Notes: a model not told the origin generated them from the letters alone. A stretch of DNA of 64,000 nucleotides from CAZSNT01 sp964607765 (GCA_964607765.1 CAZSNT010000011.1:1-64000), one strand, 5' to 3'; positions 1 to 8,758 are shown, counted from the stretch's first letter. Made by a program: numbers and translations.

Positions 1-581
1 CCGCAGACCACATAAGCCATCGAAGCGCTGACCAGACAGCCGCGGACCAGCCCCGAGTACGAGAAATGCCCCACGAGCGCCTTGATGTTCAGATCCGAAA
101 ACGAGTAGCCCACGCAGGCGAACAGCACCCACAAGAAGCTGTCGAGCGGTATACGACCGCCCGACTCGTTCAGCAACGCGGCCGCGCCGACAGCGATCGC
201 GACAGCCACCCACTTCGTCACGCCGTAGTCGTGGCCCAGGAACAAGACGCTGATCAGGGCCAGAAGGACCAGCTTCATGCCCAACAGCGGCGCCACACGC
301 GACGCGTCCGTGTGCCGGAGCGCCATGAACAACCCCGACTGACCGGCCAGGTACGCAGAGACGGCCCACACCAGCGTGCCCATATACTCGCTCACGGGCG
401 GCATGTTCTCCGGCCACACGAAGCACAGAATGACAGCCGCAAACACCCCCATCACAGCATGCGACAGCGCGAGCAGCACCACGTTGCTGCGATGGAACCG
501 GCGGACAAACGCGCCCGACGCAATGTAGGACAGCGATTGGCAAAGCGCCGCGCCCAACCCGAATAGAATGCCGCTGATCAT
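1..581 (-). CDS. DMT/EamA-type transporter, N-terminal part, cut by window edge
   Basis: The minus strand is open from an ATG at 581 to the window edge, giving about 193 residues without a stop. The product is almost entirely hydrophobic helices separated by short basic or acidic loops (start MISGILFGLGAA, then repeated segments of about 20 residues), as in the 10-helix drug/metabolite transporter (EamA) superfamily. These inner-membrane proteins export or import small metabolites, and the substrate cannot be told from sequence. A G-rich stretch about 8 bases upstream may act as the ribosome site. The gene lies 112 bases after the HzsA-like gene on the same strand. The C-terminal half is outside the window. 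The family call is by hydropathy pattern only. Confidence 0.6.
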   Translation of the reverse strand, partial: MISGILFGLGAALCQSLSYIASGAFVRRFHRSNVVLLALSHAVMGVFAAVILCFVWPENMPPVSEYMGTLVWAVSAYLAGQSGLFMALRHTDASRVAPLLGMKLVLLALISVLFLGHDYGVTKWVAVAIAVGAAALLNESGGRIPLDSFLWVLFACVGYSFSDLNIKALVGHFSYSGLVRGCLVSASMAYVVC

Positions 582-693
582 GCTGGTCACACCCCCGCAA
601 GGCAAATGGCAGTAAGATAAGCCTTGAGAACACGATGAGATAGTCAGATGACGTAGGGAGATATACCTCAGCAACGCCGACGCCCTGGCGCAA

Positions 694-3600
694 TCACGGC
701 GTATCGTAAACGCGTTCCCCGGCGCAGATCGCCGCTCGGCAGCGACGCTCCTGCTCCACGCGCGCGCTGTATTTCGCGGCGCGTTCACGATCCTTCTCGC
801 ACGGAACAAACCCCTGCATATCCGCGCGTGGCCGTTCCTCGAGCTGTTTGCGGCCTGAATCGATGATCGCCAACGCCTCGGCGTATTTCTCGGGATCCGC
901 GCCTTTGAGCTTGCTGAGGCACGGGCTCAGGTGCGGGCGATCGAAGCTCACCTGCGGTCCCGGGTTCCGGCCGTGGCTCGCCGACCGCCTGAAGTCAACG
1001 CCCGTCAGTTGTGTCAGCCGTCCGAGCTGCGCATTGTCCAGCGGGCAGCGTCCGGCCAGGTTTGCGGGGTACGCGGAGGCGTAAGTCGGGTAGTAGGGCG
1101 CGTTCAGGTCCACCCACGTGACCAAGCGCGCCAACGGCTCACCCGCCAGCTGCGTCTTCTGGTGTCCGGCGCGAAGCATGGCGATCAGCTTGCTGGCATG
1201 CGCGCCCCACGAACGCGGCGGCTGGATAGCAGCCGGCCCCGCGCCGACGGTCTTCATCAGGCCGCCTTTCGCCGACATGGCCAGGCCCTTTCGTCGCCAC
1301 AGCTCGTTGTAGGCCGTGTTGAACGTCATGGTCCGGTCCCGGGCCAGGTTCAGGGCCTGGCCCGCCTTCTTGCCGTAGTCATGACAACGCACGCAGTGCT
1401 GATCCAGAACGGGCTGCACCTCGGTCATGAACGAGAACAGGCGCGGCTTGCCGTACCACCCCGTCATGGGGTTGGGGGCGCGCAACAGCGCCGCGGGAAC
1501 GGACTTTGCCGGCAGCGGCGGCGTGACCCGACGGTTCTCGTGGCAGCCGACGCACCCGGCGTTCTCGCCCGGCTGCAGCATTGTGCCGGAGCGCATGCTC
1601 TGCACCATCATCTTGTCCGCGTCCAGCAGTTGGAAGAACACGAACGTGTCAGCCGGCACCTCGAAGTACGCGGAGCCGTCGGCCTCGACAGGCACAGTGC
1701 CCAGGATGCGCTTGCTCGAGAAATCGTGCCAGTTCATCGCGGGCCGATGCACGCCCTGCCCGCCCCAGGCCGGGCGCGTCCAGAATCGTTTCTGCGGCGA
1801 TTCGATCACGCGCAAATACTTCACCGTGCCGCGCTCCACACCAGCCATGTGCGTGCCCTCGTACACATCCAGCACGTGGAACGTGCCCTTTGCGCTGGCG
1901 TAGTCGCGGCGGCGGTTGAGTGTGGGAGGAGTCGGCTGCGCCCTGATCGGCATGGGGTCGTAGCAGCCGGGCAGCTCGGTGTGGATGAGCGTCTCGTTAC
2001 CGAACACGTCGACCAAGAACAGCCCCATCTGCTCGCGCCCCGGCGCGTTGCCGCCCAGACCGGATTCGTTGACAGTTCGCGAGCACAGGAAGTACTTGTC
2101 ACTCAGCGGATACGGGTCCTCGTACTTCGGCTTGTAGGGCATGAATGAGTCCCAACCGCCTCTGCCTACCTGGTCGATTGCCTTCGCGGGCCACGTTCGG
2201 ATTACCGGTTCCCGCCCGTCAACACCCAGACGCCGATCGATGATGGCCAAGGCGCCCCAGGGCCGGTCGTGGCAGGAGCCGAAGACGCAGAGCGTGCGCT
2301 GGGTACCGGGGATCGCACGCGCGTCGATCACGCCGCCCGGCGAATTCGTGTTGTTGCCCCAGTAGATGGCGTGGTTCGTGCCGTCGGGGTAGACGGTCCA
2401 CAAGCCCTGCGCGTCGCCGAAGTTGCGGTCGACGTACTCCCAGCGGTCGTAGAGAATCCTGCCGTCGGGCAGCAGCGATGCATGCCCCTCAAACAACGTG
2501 CTCTTGCCGATCTGGTGGATATTGCTGCCGTCAGCTTCCATGCGGAACAGATTGGCCATGATGTGCACGTTGCACATGCAGTACTTGGGCTCGCGGGTGG
2601 ATGAGAACACGATGCCACCGTCAGGCAGGAAGAGCGGATCGATGTCAGCGACACCTTTGGCGGACGTCAGCTGCTTCACGTCCGATCCGTCAACAGCCAT
2701 CGTGTAGATCTTGTAGTCTTCCTCAACCCGGTGCCGCATCGAGAACACGATCCGGTGCCCGTCGAAGCTCACTTCCGGATCACGCGCGACCCCGGGGGTC
2801 TCCAGCAGTGTCCGCACCTCGCCGCCTTTGCCCAGGTCAATCACCTTGATCGCGCCGGGGCCGCGGAACTTGCGCGTGTTGATCTCGTCGGTCTGGAAGA
2901 TGGTGGCCGTGTTGTGGTGGTCGCGCGCGTACTGCTGCCGCACGACGAAAAGGATGGGCGCCTCAGAGACCAGCGGATTGGCGAGCAGCGCGTCACGCTG
3001 CAGGGCCTTGAAAGCCGCCAACTGCTTCTCATGCCCGGCCGCCGCAGCAGCAGCCCCAGCCTCGAGCGCGGCACGGGCCTCTGCGATCAGCCCCTCGCAG
3101 TGCACCAGCCGGTCCAGATACTCCGCTGCAGCCGGGTACCTGTCCCCGAACGTGCTGGACAGATCCTCGATCGCACGACGCAGCGCGGCGCTGTCGAGCC
3201 CCTCGAGTTCCGCCGCCAGACGCTTGGCTCTGGCACGCTCGGCCGCTTGCGCAATCCACGCCTTTGTCGCCGCTTGATCAAGCCGCCCGACGGCCTGGAA
3301 GTCGTCCAGCAAGACGTGCCCCCAGCCTCCCCTGTTCCGATCCACGATCCGCACGAACACTTTCCGCCCCACGAGCTCCGGCACCTGAAGCGTACGGCGC
3401 TCGAAGACTTCGTCATTCCTGCCGCGTACCGTCACCGCCTCGGTTCCGTCGAGAAGACACAGCGCCACATACGTGTCCGCGTGCTGCCCGCCCCCGACCA
3501 TCAGCGACACGTCCGGTCCTTCCAGCAGGAACACCGGCGACTCGACGACCCCGGTCTGGCGGTCCGCGCCCGCCTCCACCGTGTCGAGGAAGTACTTCCC

Positions 3601-3819
3601 CTGCTTGTTGAACGCCTCCTCGCGCCGATTCCGGAACATGACACGGTCGTTCAGCAGTTTCCGGAACGCCCCCTCGACCACACGCCAGCCTTGCAGGTCC
3701 CCTGTCTCAAAGTCGAACCGGACCGTGTTGTCCGCAGCCCGTGAGGAGGCGGCGCAGAGCCCAACACAGAGGAGCGCGGCCGCCGGCAGGCCGCGCAGGG
3801 ATAAAACAGACGAGAGCAT
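694..3819 (-). CDS. Secreted HzsA-related beta-propeller protein with two c-type haem motifs
   Basis: 1041 residues from the ATG at 3819, preceded by GGAAG at 7 bases. The open frame continues upstream to 3957, but that extension is Arg/Lys-rich and would precede the signal peptide (residues 1-29, ending SSRAAD). Order: a lectin-like beta-sandwich (about 30-180), a helical linker, PD40/TolB-like propeller repeats (about 285-600), a domain with LDVYEGTHM, then CVGCH (756-760) and CVRCH (809-813). This matches the hydrazine synthase alpha-subunit architecture that NCBI calls HzsA-related and that is common in PVC bacteria lacking anammox. It would sit outside the cytoplasmic membrane with two covalent haems. 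Hydrazine synthesis is not implied, because no beta/gamma subunit or hydrazine dehydrogenase is seen. The real substrate is unknown. Confidence 0.82.
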   Translation of the reverse strand: MLSSVLSLRGLPAAALLCVGLCAASSRAADNTVRFDFETGDLQGWRVVEGAFRKLLNDRVMFRNRREEAFNKQGKYFLDTVEAGADRQTGVVESPVFLLEGPDVSLMVGGGQHADTYVALCLLDGTEAVTVRGRNDEVFERRTLQVPELVGRKVFVRIVDRNRGGWGHVLLDDFQAVGRLDQAATKAWIAQAAERARAKRLAAELEGLDSAALRRAIEDLSSTFGDRYPAAAEYLDRLVHCEGLIAEARAALEAGAAAAAAGHEKQLAAFKALQRDALLANPLVSEAPILFVVRQQYARDHHNTATIFQTDEINTRKFRGPGAIKVIDLGKGGEVRTLLETPGVARDPEVSFDGHRIVFSMRHRVEEDYKIYTMAVDGSDVKQLTSAKGVADIDPLFLPDGGIVFSSTREPKYCMCNVHIMANLFRMEADGSNIHQIGKSTLFEGHASLLPDGRILYDRWEYVDRNFGDAQGLWTVYPDGTNHAIYWGNNTNSPGGVIDARAIPGTQRTLCVFGSCHDRPWGALAIIDRRLGVDGREPVIRTWPAKAIDQVGRGGWDSFMPYKPKYEDPYPLSDKYFLCSRTVNESGLGGNAPGREQMGLFLVDVFGNETLIHTELPGCYDPMPIRAQPTPPTLNRRRDYASAKGTFHVLDVYEGTHMAGVERGTVKYLRVIESPQKRFWTRPAWGGQGVHRPAMNWHDFSSKRILGTVPVEADGSAYFEVPADTFVFFQLLDADKMMVQSMRSGTMLQPGENAGCVGCHENRRVTPPLPAKSVPAALLRAPNPMTGWYGKPRLFSFMTEVQPVLDQHCVRCHDYGKKAGQALNLARDRTMTFNTAYNELWRRKGLAMSAKGGLMKTVGAGPAAIQPPRSWGAHASKLIAMLRAGHQKTQLAGEPLARLVTWVDLNAPYYPTYASAYPANLAGRCPLDNAQLGRLTQLTGVDFRRSASHGRNPGPQVSFDRPHLSPCLSKLKGADPEKYAEALAIIDSGRKQLEERPRADMQGFVPCEKDRERAAKYSARVEQERRCRAAICAGERVYDTP

Positions 3820-3865
3820 GTGACCGCTTCCAGCTTGGTGCGAAGGTACCTGGAGCTGCCTTGCC

Positions 3866-4012
3866 CTACTCCTGCTCCGCCGCTTCCCGGAGCCGCTCAC
3901 ACGCCGTCTTCTTGCCTTTGCTGTGGTGGTTGGCTCTGCAGGCTTCGCAGTCGCCATGGCGCGGACATTCCATGTTCGAGCACGGGCAATCAGGATTCAG
4001 CTTCACAGCCAT
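3866..4012 (-). CDS. Small Cys-rich protein (48 aa)
   Basis: Begins at the ATG at 4012, preceded by AAGGAGAG at about 8 bases, and encodes 48 residues starting MAVKLNPDCPCSN. Six cysteines are arranged CPC-x4-C-x4-CxxC plus a later Cys, followed by an Arg/Glu-rich tail. The NPDCPC...CPRHGDCEAC pattern is that of a small conserved bacterial family that looks metal-binding; its function is unknown. A longer frame continues upstream, but it runs antisense through the CorC gene and the ribosome site supports the short form. It ends 46 bases before the start of the HzsA-like gene, so the two could be co-transcribed. Confidence 0.72.
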   Translation of the reverse strand: MAVKLNPDCPCSNMECPRHGDCEACRANHHSKGKKTACERLREAAEQE

Positions 4013-4058
4013 CAGGTCACTCTCCTTCAGATTCAGGTTGAATAGCAGGCACTGTTCC

Positions 4059-4089
4059 AGTATACTAAACGCCTTGAGTTTTGGTTCAA
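4059..4089 (-). promoter_or_regulatory. Possible sigma-70 promoter for the Cys-rich gene
   Basis: On the minus strand TTGAAC (4084-4089) and TATACT (4059-4064) are separated by 19 bases. The -10 is close to consensus but the spacer is longer than the usual 17. The site lies about 47 bases upstream of the ATG at 4012, in the divergent region shared with the CorC gene. The rest of 4013-4271 shows no gene I can support. Confidence 0.35.
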
Positions 4090-4271
4090 GCTGCTTGGTA
4101 AATGCCGGACGACCTTCCATCATCTGACGAGCCTCCGCCTGCGGAATCCGGGGAAGAAGACAGATCGGGTCTGTTGCCTTCGCCCACCTCACTGCGCTGC
4201 CCCCGCCGTGCCGCGACGATCCTCCCTGACCGGTGCCGTGCGTGGCGGGCGGCGACTGGACGGACGGCCTG

Positions 4272-5597
4272 ATGAACGCTTTTGTCGCACTACTCCCGTA
4301 CCTGGTCGGTCTCAGCATCCTGCTCGCGTTGTCTGCCTTTTTTTCCGGTTCGGAGACCGCCTTGTTCTCACTGACCCGAGCCCAGGCCAAACGCATGTCT
4401 GAGGGGACGCGCCTCGAGCGCGCGGTGCACGAACTGCTGCAGCAACCGCAGCGCCTGCTCAGCAGCATCCTTGTCGGCAACATGCTGGTCAACGTCATGC
4501 TCGCCAGCGTCATCGGCTCGCTCTCCGGGCGGCTCCTGGCCGGCCGCGGCATTGGCGCGGCCATCGGCATCACCACGGCACTGCTGCTGATTTTTGGCGA
4601 AGTCACGCCGAAGACGATTGCGGTGCGACACGCGGCAGTGCTGTCACGTGTTGCGGCCCTGCCCCTGCTGTGGTTCAGCCGCGCCATCACGCCCATCCGC
4701 GTTGTGTTGCGCGGTACGATACACGTCCTTCTCACGCTGATCGGCCAAAGCAAAGTCCCGGGTTGGGGAGTGCTCACACAGGCGGAGATTGCCGGGATGC
4801 TCGCAGTCGGCCAGGCAACAGGTGCCACAGACGAGAACGAGCGTGCGCTCGTGGAGCAGATCCTGGCCCTGGACGACGTCGATGCCCGTGACGCCATGGT
4901 GCCGCGGACCGAAGTCCGGGGCGTCAGCAGCGACCTGACACTGGCCCAGGCGTACCAGAAGGCCTGCGAATGGCGACACTCGCGACTGCCCGTCTACGAT
5001 GAGGACCTGGACGACATCTGGGGCATCGTGGTTGTGGTCGATCTGCCGCGTTGGCAGGATACCGATCTGATGAATCAGCCCCTGTCCACGCTCAGGCCCG
5101 CTCAGGGCAGCAGCCCGGACCCGGCTCCCGAGACATCGCCCGTCTACCCCGCCTATGTTGTGCCGGAGACAGCCAATATCGGTCAGCTCCTGACGACCAT
5201 GCAGGATCTGCGTGCGCAACTGGTCGTGCTGGTCGACGAATACGGGGGCACGGCCGGCATTCTGACACTCGACGATATCCTCGAGGAGGTGATCGGGCGC
5301 TTCTCCACCCGCGAACGCGAGGACGATGTGCCGTTCGTGCCGGTCGAGGGCGGGTACCTGGTCGACGGCCACACACACGTGAGGCAACTGAACCGCGCGC
5401 TTGACCTCGAGCTGCCCCAGAACGGCACGGACACCGTCGGCGGCTACGCCATGGAACTGCTGGGACGGCTGCCGCGTGCGGGCGACGTGGTCGACGACGG
5501 GCGCTACCAGTTCCGCGTCATCAAAATGGCGGGGCGCCGCATCGGCGCGCTGCGTCTGGACGTGCTCCCGCAAACCGACGTGGGAGGCGACCAATGA
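4272..5597 (+). CDS. CorC/HlyC-type CNNM transporter, first paralogue
   Basis: 441 residues. I chose the ATG at 4272 over the GTG at 4233 because the membrane domain starts directly after it. Domains: N-terminal DUF21/CNNM membrane domain (about 1-175, with FFSGSETALFS), a pair of CBS domains (about 195-330, MVPRTEV and VDEYGGTAGI) and a C-terminal CorC_HlyC transporter-associated domain (about 350-430). CNNM proteins act in magnesium or cobalt transport or sensing at the cytoplasmic membrane, with nucleotide binding to the CBS pair. The stop overlaps the next gene's start by ATGA, so the paralogues are translationally coupled and may form a heterodimer. The named ion is inference. Confidence 0.88.
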   Translation: MNAFVALLPYLVGLSILLALSAFFSGSETALFSLTRAQAKRMSEGTRLERAVHELLQQPQRLLSSILVGNMLVNVMLASVIGSLSGRLLAGRGIGAAIGITTALLLIFGEVTPKTIAVRHAAVLSRVAALPLLWFSRAITPIRVVLRGTIHVLLTLIGQSKVPGWGVLTQAEIAGMLAVGQATGATDENERALVEQILALDDVDARDAMVPRTEVRGVSSDLTLAQAYQKACEWRHSRLPVYDEDLDDIWGIVVVVDLPRWQDTDLMNQPLSTLRPAQGSSPDPAPETSPVYPAYVVPETANIGQLLTTMQDLRAQLVVLVDEYGGTAGILTLDDILEEVIGRFSTREREDDVPFVPVEGGYLVDGHTHVRQLNRALDLELPQNGTDTVGGYAMELLGRLPRAGDVVDDGRYQFRVIKMAGRRIGALRLDVLPQTDVGGDQ

Positions 5598-6880
5598 CCG
5601 GGCTCCTCCTGCTGCTCAGTATTGCCGTGCTCGTGCTGGTGTTCTGCGAGGGGTTCTTCAGCGGCTCCGAGACAGTGTTCACGTCCGTGAGCCGCGCTTT
5701 CCTGCACAGTCAGGCGGAGAGTGGCAATCCGCGCGCCGCGCTGGCGCAACGGCTGATCAACAAGACCGAACGTTTCCTGGGCACGACGCTGATGGGGACG
5801 AACCTGGCTGTTGTGTCATCGACCACTATCTCCCAGTTCCTCATCTCCACACTCATGCCGGGCAAATGGGAAAGCCTGCTCAACACGTTGATCATGACGC
5901 CCCTCATTCTGGTGATCGGCGAGCTCATCCCGAAGTCACTCGGCCGAGCGTATTCGGACCCGCTTGCGCTGCGATTGGCCAAACCGCTGCGGGTAGCCGA
6001 GATCGTTCTCTATCCGCTCGTGGTGGTCATCAGCAAAGTCGCCGGGCTCATGGCCACGCTCTCCGGCGGCGCTCTGCACGAGGGGTCCAGCCCCTACGTG
6101 ACCCGTGAAGACCTCCAGGCCATGGCCGAGCTCGCCGTGGAGCAGGGCCTGGTCCCCGGCCCGTCCGGCAACATGCTGCAGACCGTGTTCACACTGGACA
6201 CGCAGCCGGTGTCGGCCATCATGGTGCCGCTGGTAGACGTCGCATTGGTCCCGGACGGCGCGCCCATTGACAGCGTGGCCGAACTGTCGGTCAAGACCGG
6301 CTTCTCCCGCTTCCCTGTCTACCGCGACAGAGTGGATGAGATCATCGGTGTGGTGGATCTGCGCAAACTGCTGTACGAGTGCGGCGGCCCGTCCGCGCCA
6401 CCCGACCTGGGCTCGACGCCGATCACGCCGTTTGTGCAGACCAACATCGCATTCGTGCCGGAGACCAAAGCTGTAGGCGCGCTGCTCCACGAAATCCGCT
6501 ACCAGAAGATACCCATGGCCGTGGTCGTGGACGAACACGGCGGCGTGGTGGGAATCGTCACGCACGAGGATCTGATTGAGGAGATCGTCGGAGAAATCCA
6601 TGACGAACGAGACGGACCTGCCCACGACATCGTGCAGATTGCCGAATCTGTCTACGAATGCGACGGACGTCTGTCGGCCAAAGAGCTGGCCGAAGCCCTC
6701 GATGTGCAGATCGACAGCGATGGATTCGAGACCGCCGGGGGCCTGGTGCTCAAGCTGGCCGGACGGATTCCCGCCCCGGGCGACCGGTTCCACTGCAGCG
6801 GTTACGAGATCGAAGTGGTCGACGTGGTGAAACGGCGAGTGGCACGGCTGCGTTTCCGGCGCCCTCAGGAGCAGCCATGA
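5594..6880 (+). CDS. CorC/HlyC-type CNNM transporter, second paralogue
   Basis: 428 residues, starting within the stop codon of the previous gene (ATGA). Same layout as its neighbour: DUF21 membrane domain with FFSGSETVFTS (residues about 1-180), two CBS domains (about 205-335, MVPLVDV and VDEHGGVVGIV) and a CorC_HlyC domain at the C-terminus. The two proteins are clearly homologous but diverged, so this is an old tandem duplication. It in turn overlaps tadA by ATGA. Likely an inner-membrane divalent cation transporter or regulator; the ion is not determined by sequence. Confidence 0.88.
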   Translation: MTGLLLLLSIAVLVLVFCEGFFSGSETVFTSVSRAFLHSQAESGNPRAALAQRLINKTERFLGTTLMGTNLAVVSSTTISQFLISTLMPGKWESLLNTLIMTPLILVIGELIPKSLGRAYSDPLALRLAKPLRVAEIVLYPLVVVISKVAGLMATLSGGALHEGSSPYVTREDLQAMAELAVEQGLVPGPSGNMLQTVFTLDTQPVSAIMVPLVDVALVPDGAPIDSVAELSVKTGFSRFPVYRDRVDEIIGVVDLRKLLYECGGPSAPPDLGSTPITPFVQTNIAFVPETKAVGALLHEIRYQKIPMAVVVDEHGGVVGIVTHEDLIEEIVGEIHDERDGPAHDIVQIAESVYECDGRLSAKELAEALDVQIDSDGFETAGGLVLKLAGRIPAPGDRFHCSGYEIEVVDVVKRRVARLRFRRPQEQP

Positions 6881-7377
6881 TCAGACCGGAACTGACCGAC
6901 GAAGGATGCATGCGCATAGCGCTGAAGCTGGCGCACGAAGCGGCGGCACAAGGCGAGGTGCCCGTGGGCGCCGTGGTGCGGCACGGCGACCGCATTGTCG
7001 CCCGTGCCCACAACCAAGTGGAGATGCTAAAGGACGGCACGGCACACGCGGAAATGATCGCCCTGACTCAGGCCGCTGCCGGCATAGACGACTGGCGCTT
7101 GACTGAGGCCACGCTCTACGTCACCAAGGAGCCCTGCGCCATGTGCGCCGGAGCCATGGTGAACTGCAGGCTGGGCAGGCTGATCTACGGATGCCCGGAC
7201 CCTCGGGCAGGCGCTGCAGGAAGCGCCCTGACCTTGACCGACTACCCGGGCTTCCTCCATCGCGTTGAGGTCACGGGAGGCCTGCTGGCCGATGAATGCA
7301 GAGAACTGATCCAGGCCTTCTTCAAGGCCCGGCGACTGGAACAGAAAGAAGCGGACGACCACTCCTCGGATCGATGA
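6877..7377 (+). CDS. tadA: tRNA adenosine(34) deaminase TadA
   Basis: 166 residues, starting in an ATGA overlap with the CorC paralogue and preceded by AGGAG. Zinc-dependent deaminase fold: HAE at 57-59 gives the zinc ligand and catalytic Glu, and PCAMC at 86-90 gives the two Cys ligands. The GEVPVGAVV strand at 27-35 is typical of TadA. It converts A34 to inosine in tRNA-Arg(ACG), allowing wobble decoding, and acts as a homodimer in the cytoplasm. Length matches the family. Free cytidine/guanine deaminases are relatives, but this motif set and length favour TadA. Confidence 0.92.
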   Translation: MIRPELTDEGCMRIALKLAHEAAAQGEVPVGAVVRHGDRIVARAHNQVEMLKDGTAHAEMIALTQAAAGIDDWRLTEATLYVTKEPCAMCAGAMVNCRLGRLIYGCPDPRAGAAGSALTLTDYPGFLHRVEVTGGLLADECRELIQAFFKARRLEQKEADDHSSDR

Positions 7378-7436
7378 CATCCCAGCAACACGGCCAGTTG
7401 CCAGGTTGCCGAGTTGTTCAGTCGCTAAGGGAAGTC

Positions 7437-7475
7437 AACCCAACACCTCAACGCCCCACAATCCCGCCAAACCAG
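7437..7475 (+). repeat. Degenerate CCAAC/CCACA-rich leader
   Basis: The spacer before the nuclease gene holds loosely repeated pyrimidine/A words (CAACCCAACACC, CAACGCCCCAC). Similar strings occur at 11003-11030, 24938-24960 and, on the other strand, 52442-52480, each time a few tens of bases before a start codon. No exact unit or dyad symmetry is visible. Confidence 0.35.
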
Positions 7476-7484
7476 GACCAAATC

Positions 7485-8420
7485 ATGAGTCGCCGCCTCG
7501 AGAACATCTTCAGCTGGTCCGTGTCCCGCGCACGCCTTTTCGAAGAGTGCCAGCGTGCATATTACTACCAGTATTACGGGTCCTGGGGTGGCTGGGAAGC
7601 AGACGCTGCGCCTGAGATACGCCAGCTCTACATCCTGAAGAACATCGCCAGCATGCCCATGTGGGCCGGATCCATCGTGCACGAGACCATCGCGGACGCC
7701 CTGAAGCGCTTCGCGCGGGACGGACATCACATTGCTGCCGGTGAGTTGCAGGCCCGCGCACGCCAGAAGCTGCGCGCCGGCTGGATCGAGGCAGTGAACA
7801 GACGCTGGCTGCAGGCGCCCAAACGAACAAACCTGCACGAACTCTACTACGGAAACGGCAAGACCTTGCCGGCAGAACAGACAGAGAGAATCAAAGCACG
7901 CGTGTACAACGCCCTCGAGCACTTCGCCACGTCGGAGATCCTGCAGCAGATCCTCGCTGCCCCCTACGTGGACTGGAAACCGGTCGACCAGCTCGATTCC
8001 TTCTCACTGCAAGGCCTGAAAGTGTGGTGCGCAGTGGACTTCGCCTACATCGATCCCGCCCGACAGTTGCGCATCATCGACTGGAAGACCGGCGCGGACA
8101 CCGGCGAGACGATCCGCACGCAATTGGCCTGCTACGCACTCTACGCGGCGGAGAAGTGGTTCACCCCCATCGAGGACGTACGGCTCTACGCCGTGTTCCT
8201 CGGTGACAACGACCACGTCAGAGAATACGCCTGTTCCGCGGAAGACCTGGTCGAAGCACAGGACAGGGTCCTGACCAGCGCCGCCGAAATGCGCAGTAAG
8301 CTCTCCGACGTGGCGCGCAATGCAGCCGAAGAGCAGAACTTCCCGTGCTGCGAGAACGAGCGGACCTGCCGGCGCTGTAACTACCGGGAAGTCTGCCCCG
8401 GCGCCCCACCCGCGCCTTGA
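7485..8420 (+). CDS. RecB-family PD-(D/E)XK nuclease with Cas4/AddB-type Fe-S cysteines
   Basis: 311 residues from the ATG at 7485 (AGGA upstream); the open frame reaches back to 7296 inside tadA. Nuclease motifs: GSIVHE with His66, Asp185 (AVDFAYID) and Asp199-Trp-Lys201 (IIDWKTG). Cys22 in the N-terminal FEECQRAYYY motif and C295xxC298xxxxxC304 near the C-terminus form the one-plus-three cysteine set that binds a 4Fe-4S cluster in AddB, Dna2 and Cas4. It is therefore probably a single-strand DNA exonuclease. No cas genes or repeat arrays are nearby, so a free-standing repair nuclease is more likely than a CRISPR adaptation protein. A CCAAC-rich spacer of 107 bases separates it from tadA. 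Confidence 0.8.
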   Translation: MSRRLENIFSWSVSRARLFEECQRAYYYQYYGSWGGWEADAAPEIRQLYILKNIASMPMWAGSIVHETIADALKRFARDGHHIAAGELQARARQKLRAGWIEAVNRRWLQAPKRTNLHELYYGNGKTLPAEQTERIKARVYNALEHFATSEILQQILAAPYVDWKPVDQLDSFSLQGLKVWCAVDFAYIDPARQLRIIDWKTGADTGETIRTQLACYALYAAEKWFTPIEDVRLYAVFLGDNDHVREYACSAEDLVEAQDRVLTSAAEMRSKLSDVARNAAEEQNFPCCENERTCRRCNYREVCPGAPPAP

Positions 8421-8445
8421 ATGTTGGCTATGCGATAGCTATATT
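8417..8445 (+). promoter_or_regulatory. Sigma-70-like promoter of the toxin-antitoxin operon
   Basis: TTGAAT (8417-8422) and TATATT (8440-8445) are 17 bases apart, giving a strong sigma-70-like promoter that overlaps the stop codon of the nuclease gene. Transcription would start near 8452, shortly before the antitoxin GTG at 8475. Confidence 0.6.
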
Positions 8446-8467
8446 CTCCTGTAGGCCAATACAGGAG
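8427..8467 (+). promoter_or_regulatory. Two inverted repeats, likely antitoxin operators
   Basis: The first perfect palindrome, GCTAT-3-ATAGC (8427-8439), fills the promoter spacer. The second, CTCCTGTA-6-TACAGGAG (8446-8467), starts right after the -10 and reaches the AGGAGG ribosome site. Because the predicted transcript starts inside the second repeat, a DNA operator is more likely than an RNA hairpin. Phd/YefM antitoxins commonly bind such palindromes for autoregulation. Confidence 0.6.
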
Positions 8468-8474
8468 GCAAACA

Positions 8475-8756
8475 GTGAAGACGCTGAGCGTAGCCGAGGC
8501 AAAGAACACGCTTCCTGCCGCTATCCACGATGCAGAACGCGGAGACGGCATCGAGATCACACGGTGCGGGCAGCCGGTTGCTGTGCTCATTTCCCACGAC
8601 CGGTACCGTGCGTTGACCGTCGGGAGGACCGGATTCCGCGACGCGCTCAAGGCTTTCCTGGAGGTCCCTCCGGGCAGCGACGAGGCCCCCGTAGACGCCG
8701 GCGAAGTGGATTCGTGGCGTGACCGCAGGCCGCCGCCGTACCGGGACATCTACTGA
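8475..8756 (+). CDS. Phd/YefM-family antitoxin
   Basis: 93 residues from a GTG start, with AGGAGG 6 bases upstream. The N-terminal half (LSVAEAKNTLP, then PVAVLISHDRY) is the Phd/YefM DNA-binding fold. The C-terminal part is Pro/Asp-rich and probably disordered until it binds the toxin. It should neutralise the VapC-like nuclease encoded 2 bases downstream and repress the shared promoter through the palindromes at 8427-8467. Family assignment is by motif and partner. Confidence 0.82.
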   Translation: MKTLSVAEAKNTLPAAIHDAERGDGIEITRCGQPVAVLISHDRYRALTVGRTGFRDALKAFLEVPPGSDEAPVDAGEVDSWRDRRPPPYRDIY

Positions 8757-8758
8757 CG

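Noticed and set aside
694..3957. True hydrazine synthase subunit
   Set aside because: No beta/gamma subunit or hydrazine dehydrogenase genes, and HzsA-related proteins are widespread outside anammox bacteria.
8446..8467. RNA hairpin hiding the antitoxin ribosome site
   Set aside because: The predicted transcript start (about 8452) falls inside the left arm, so the full stem would not form in RNA. A DNA operator is preferred.
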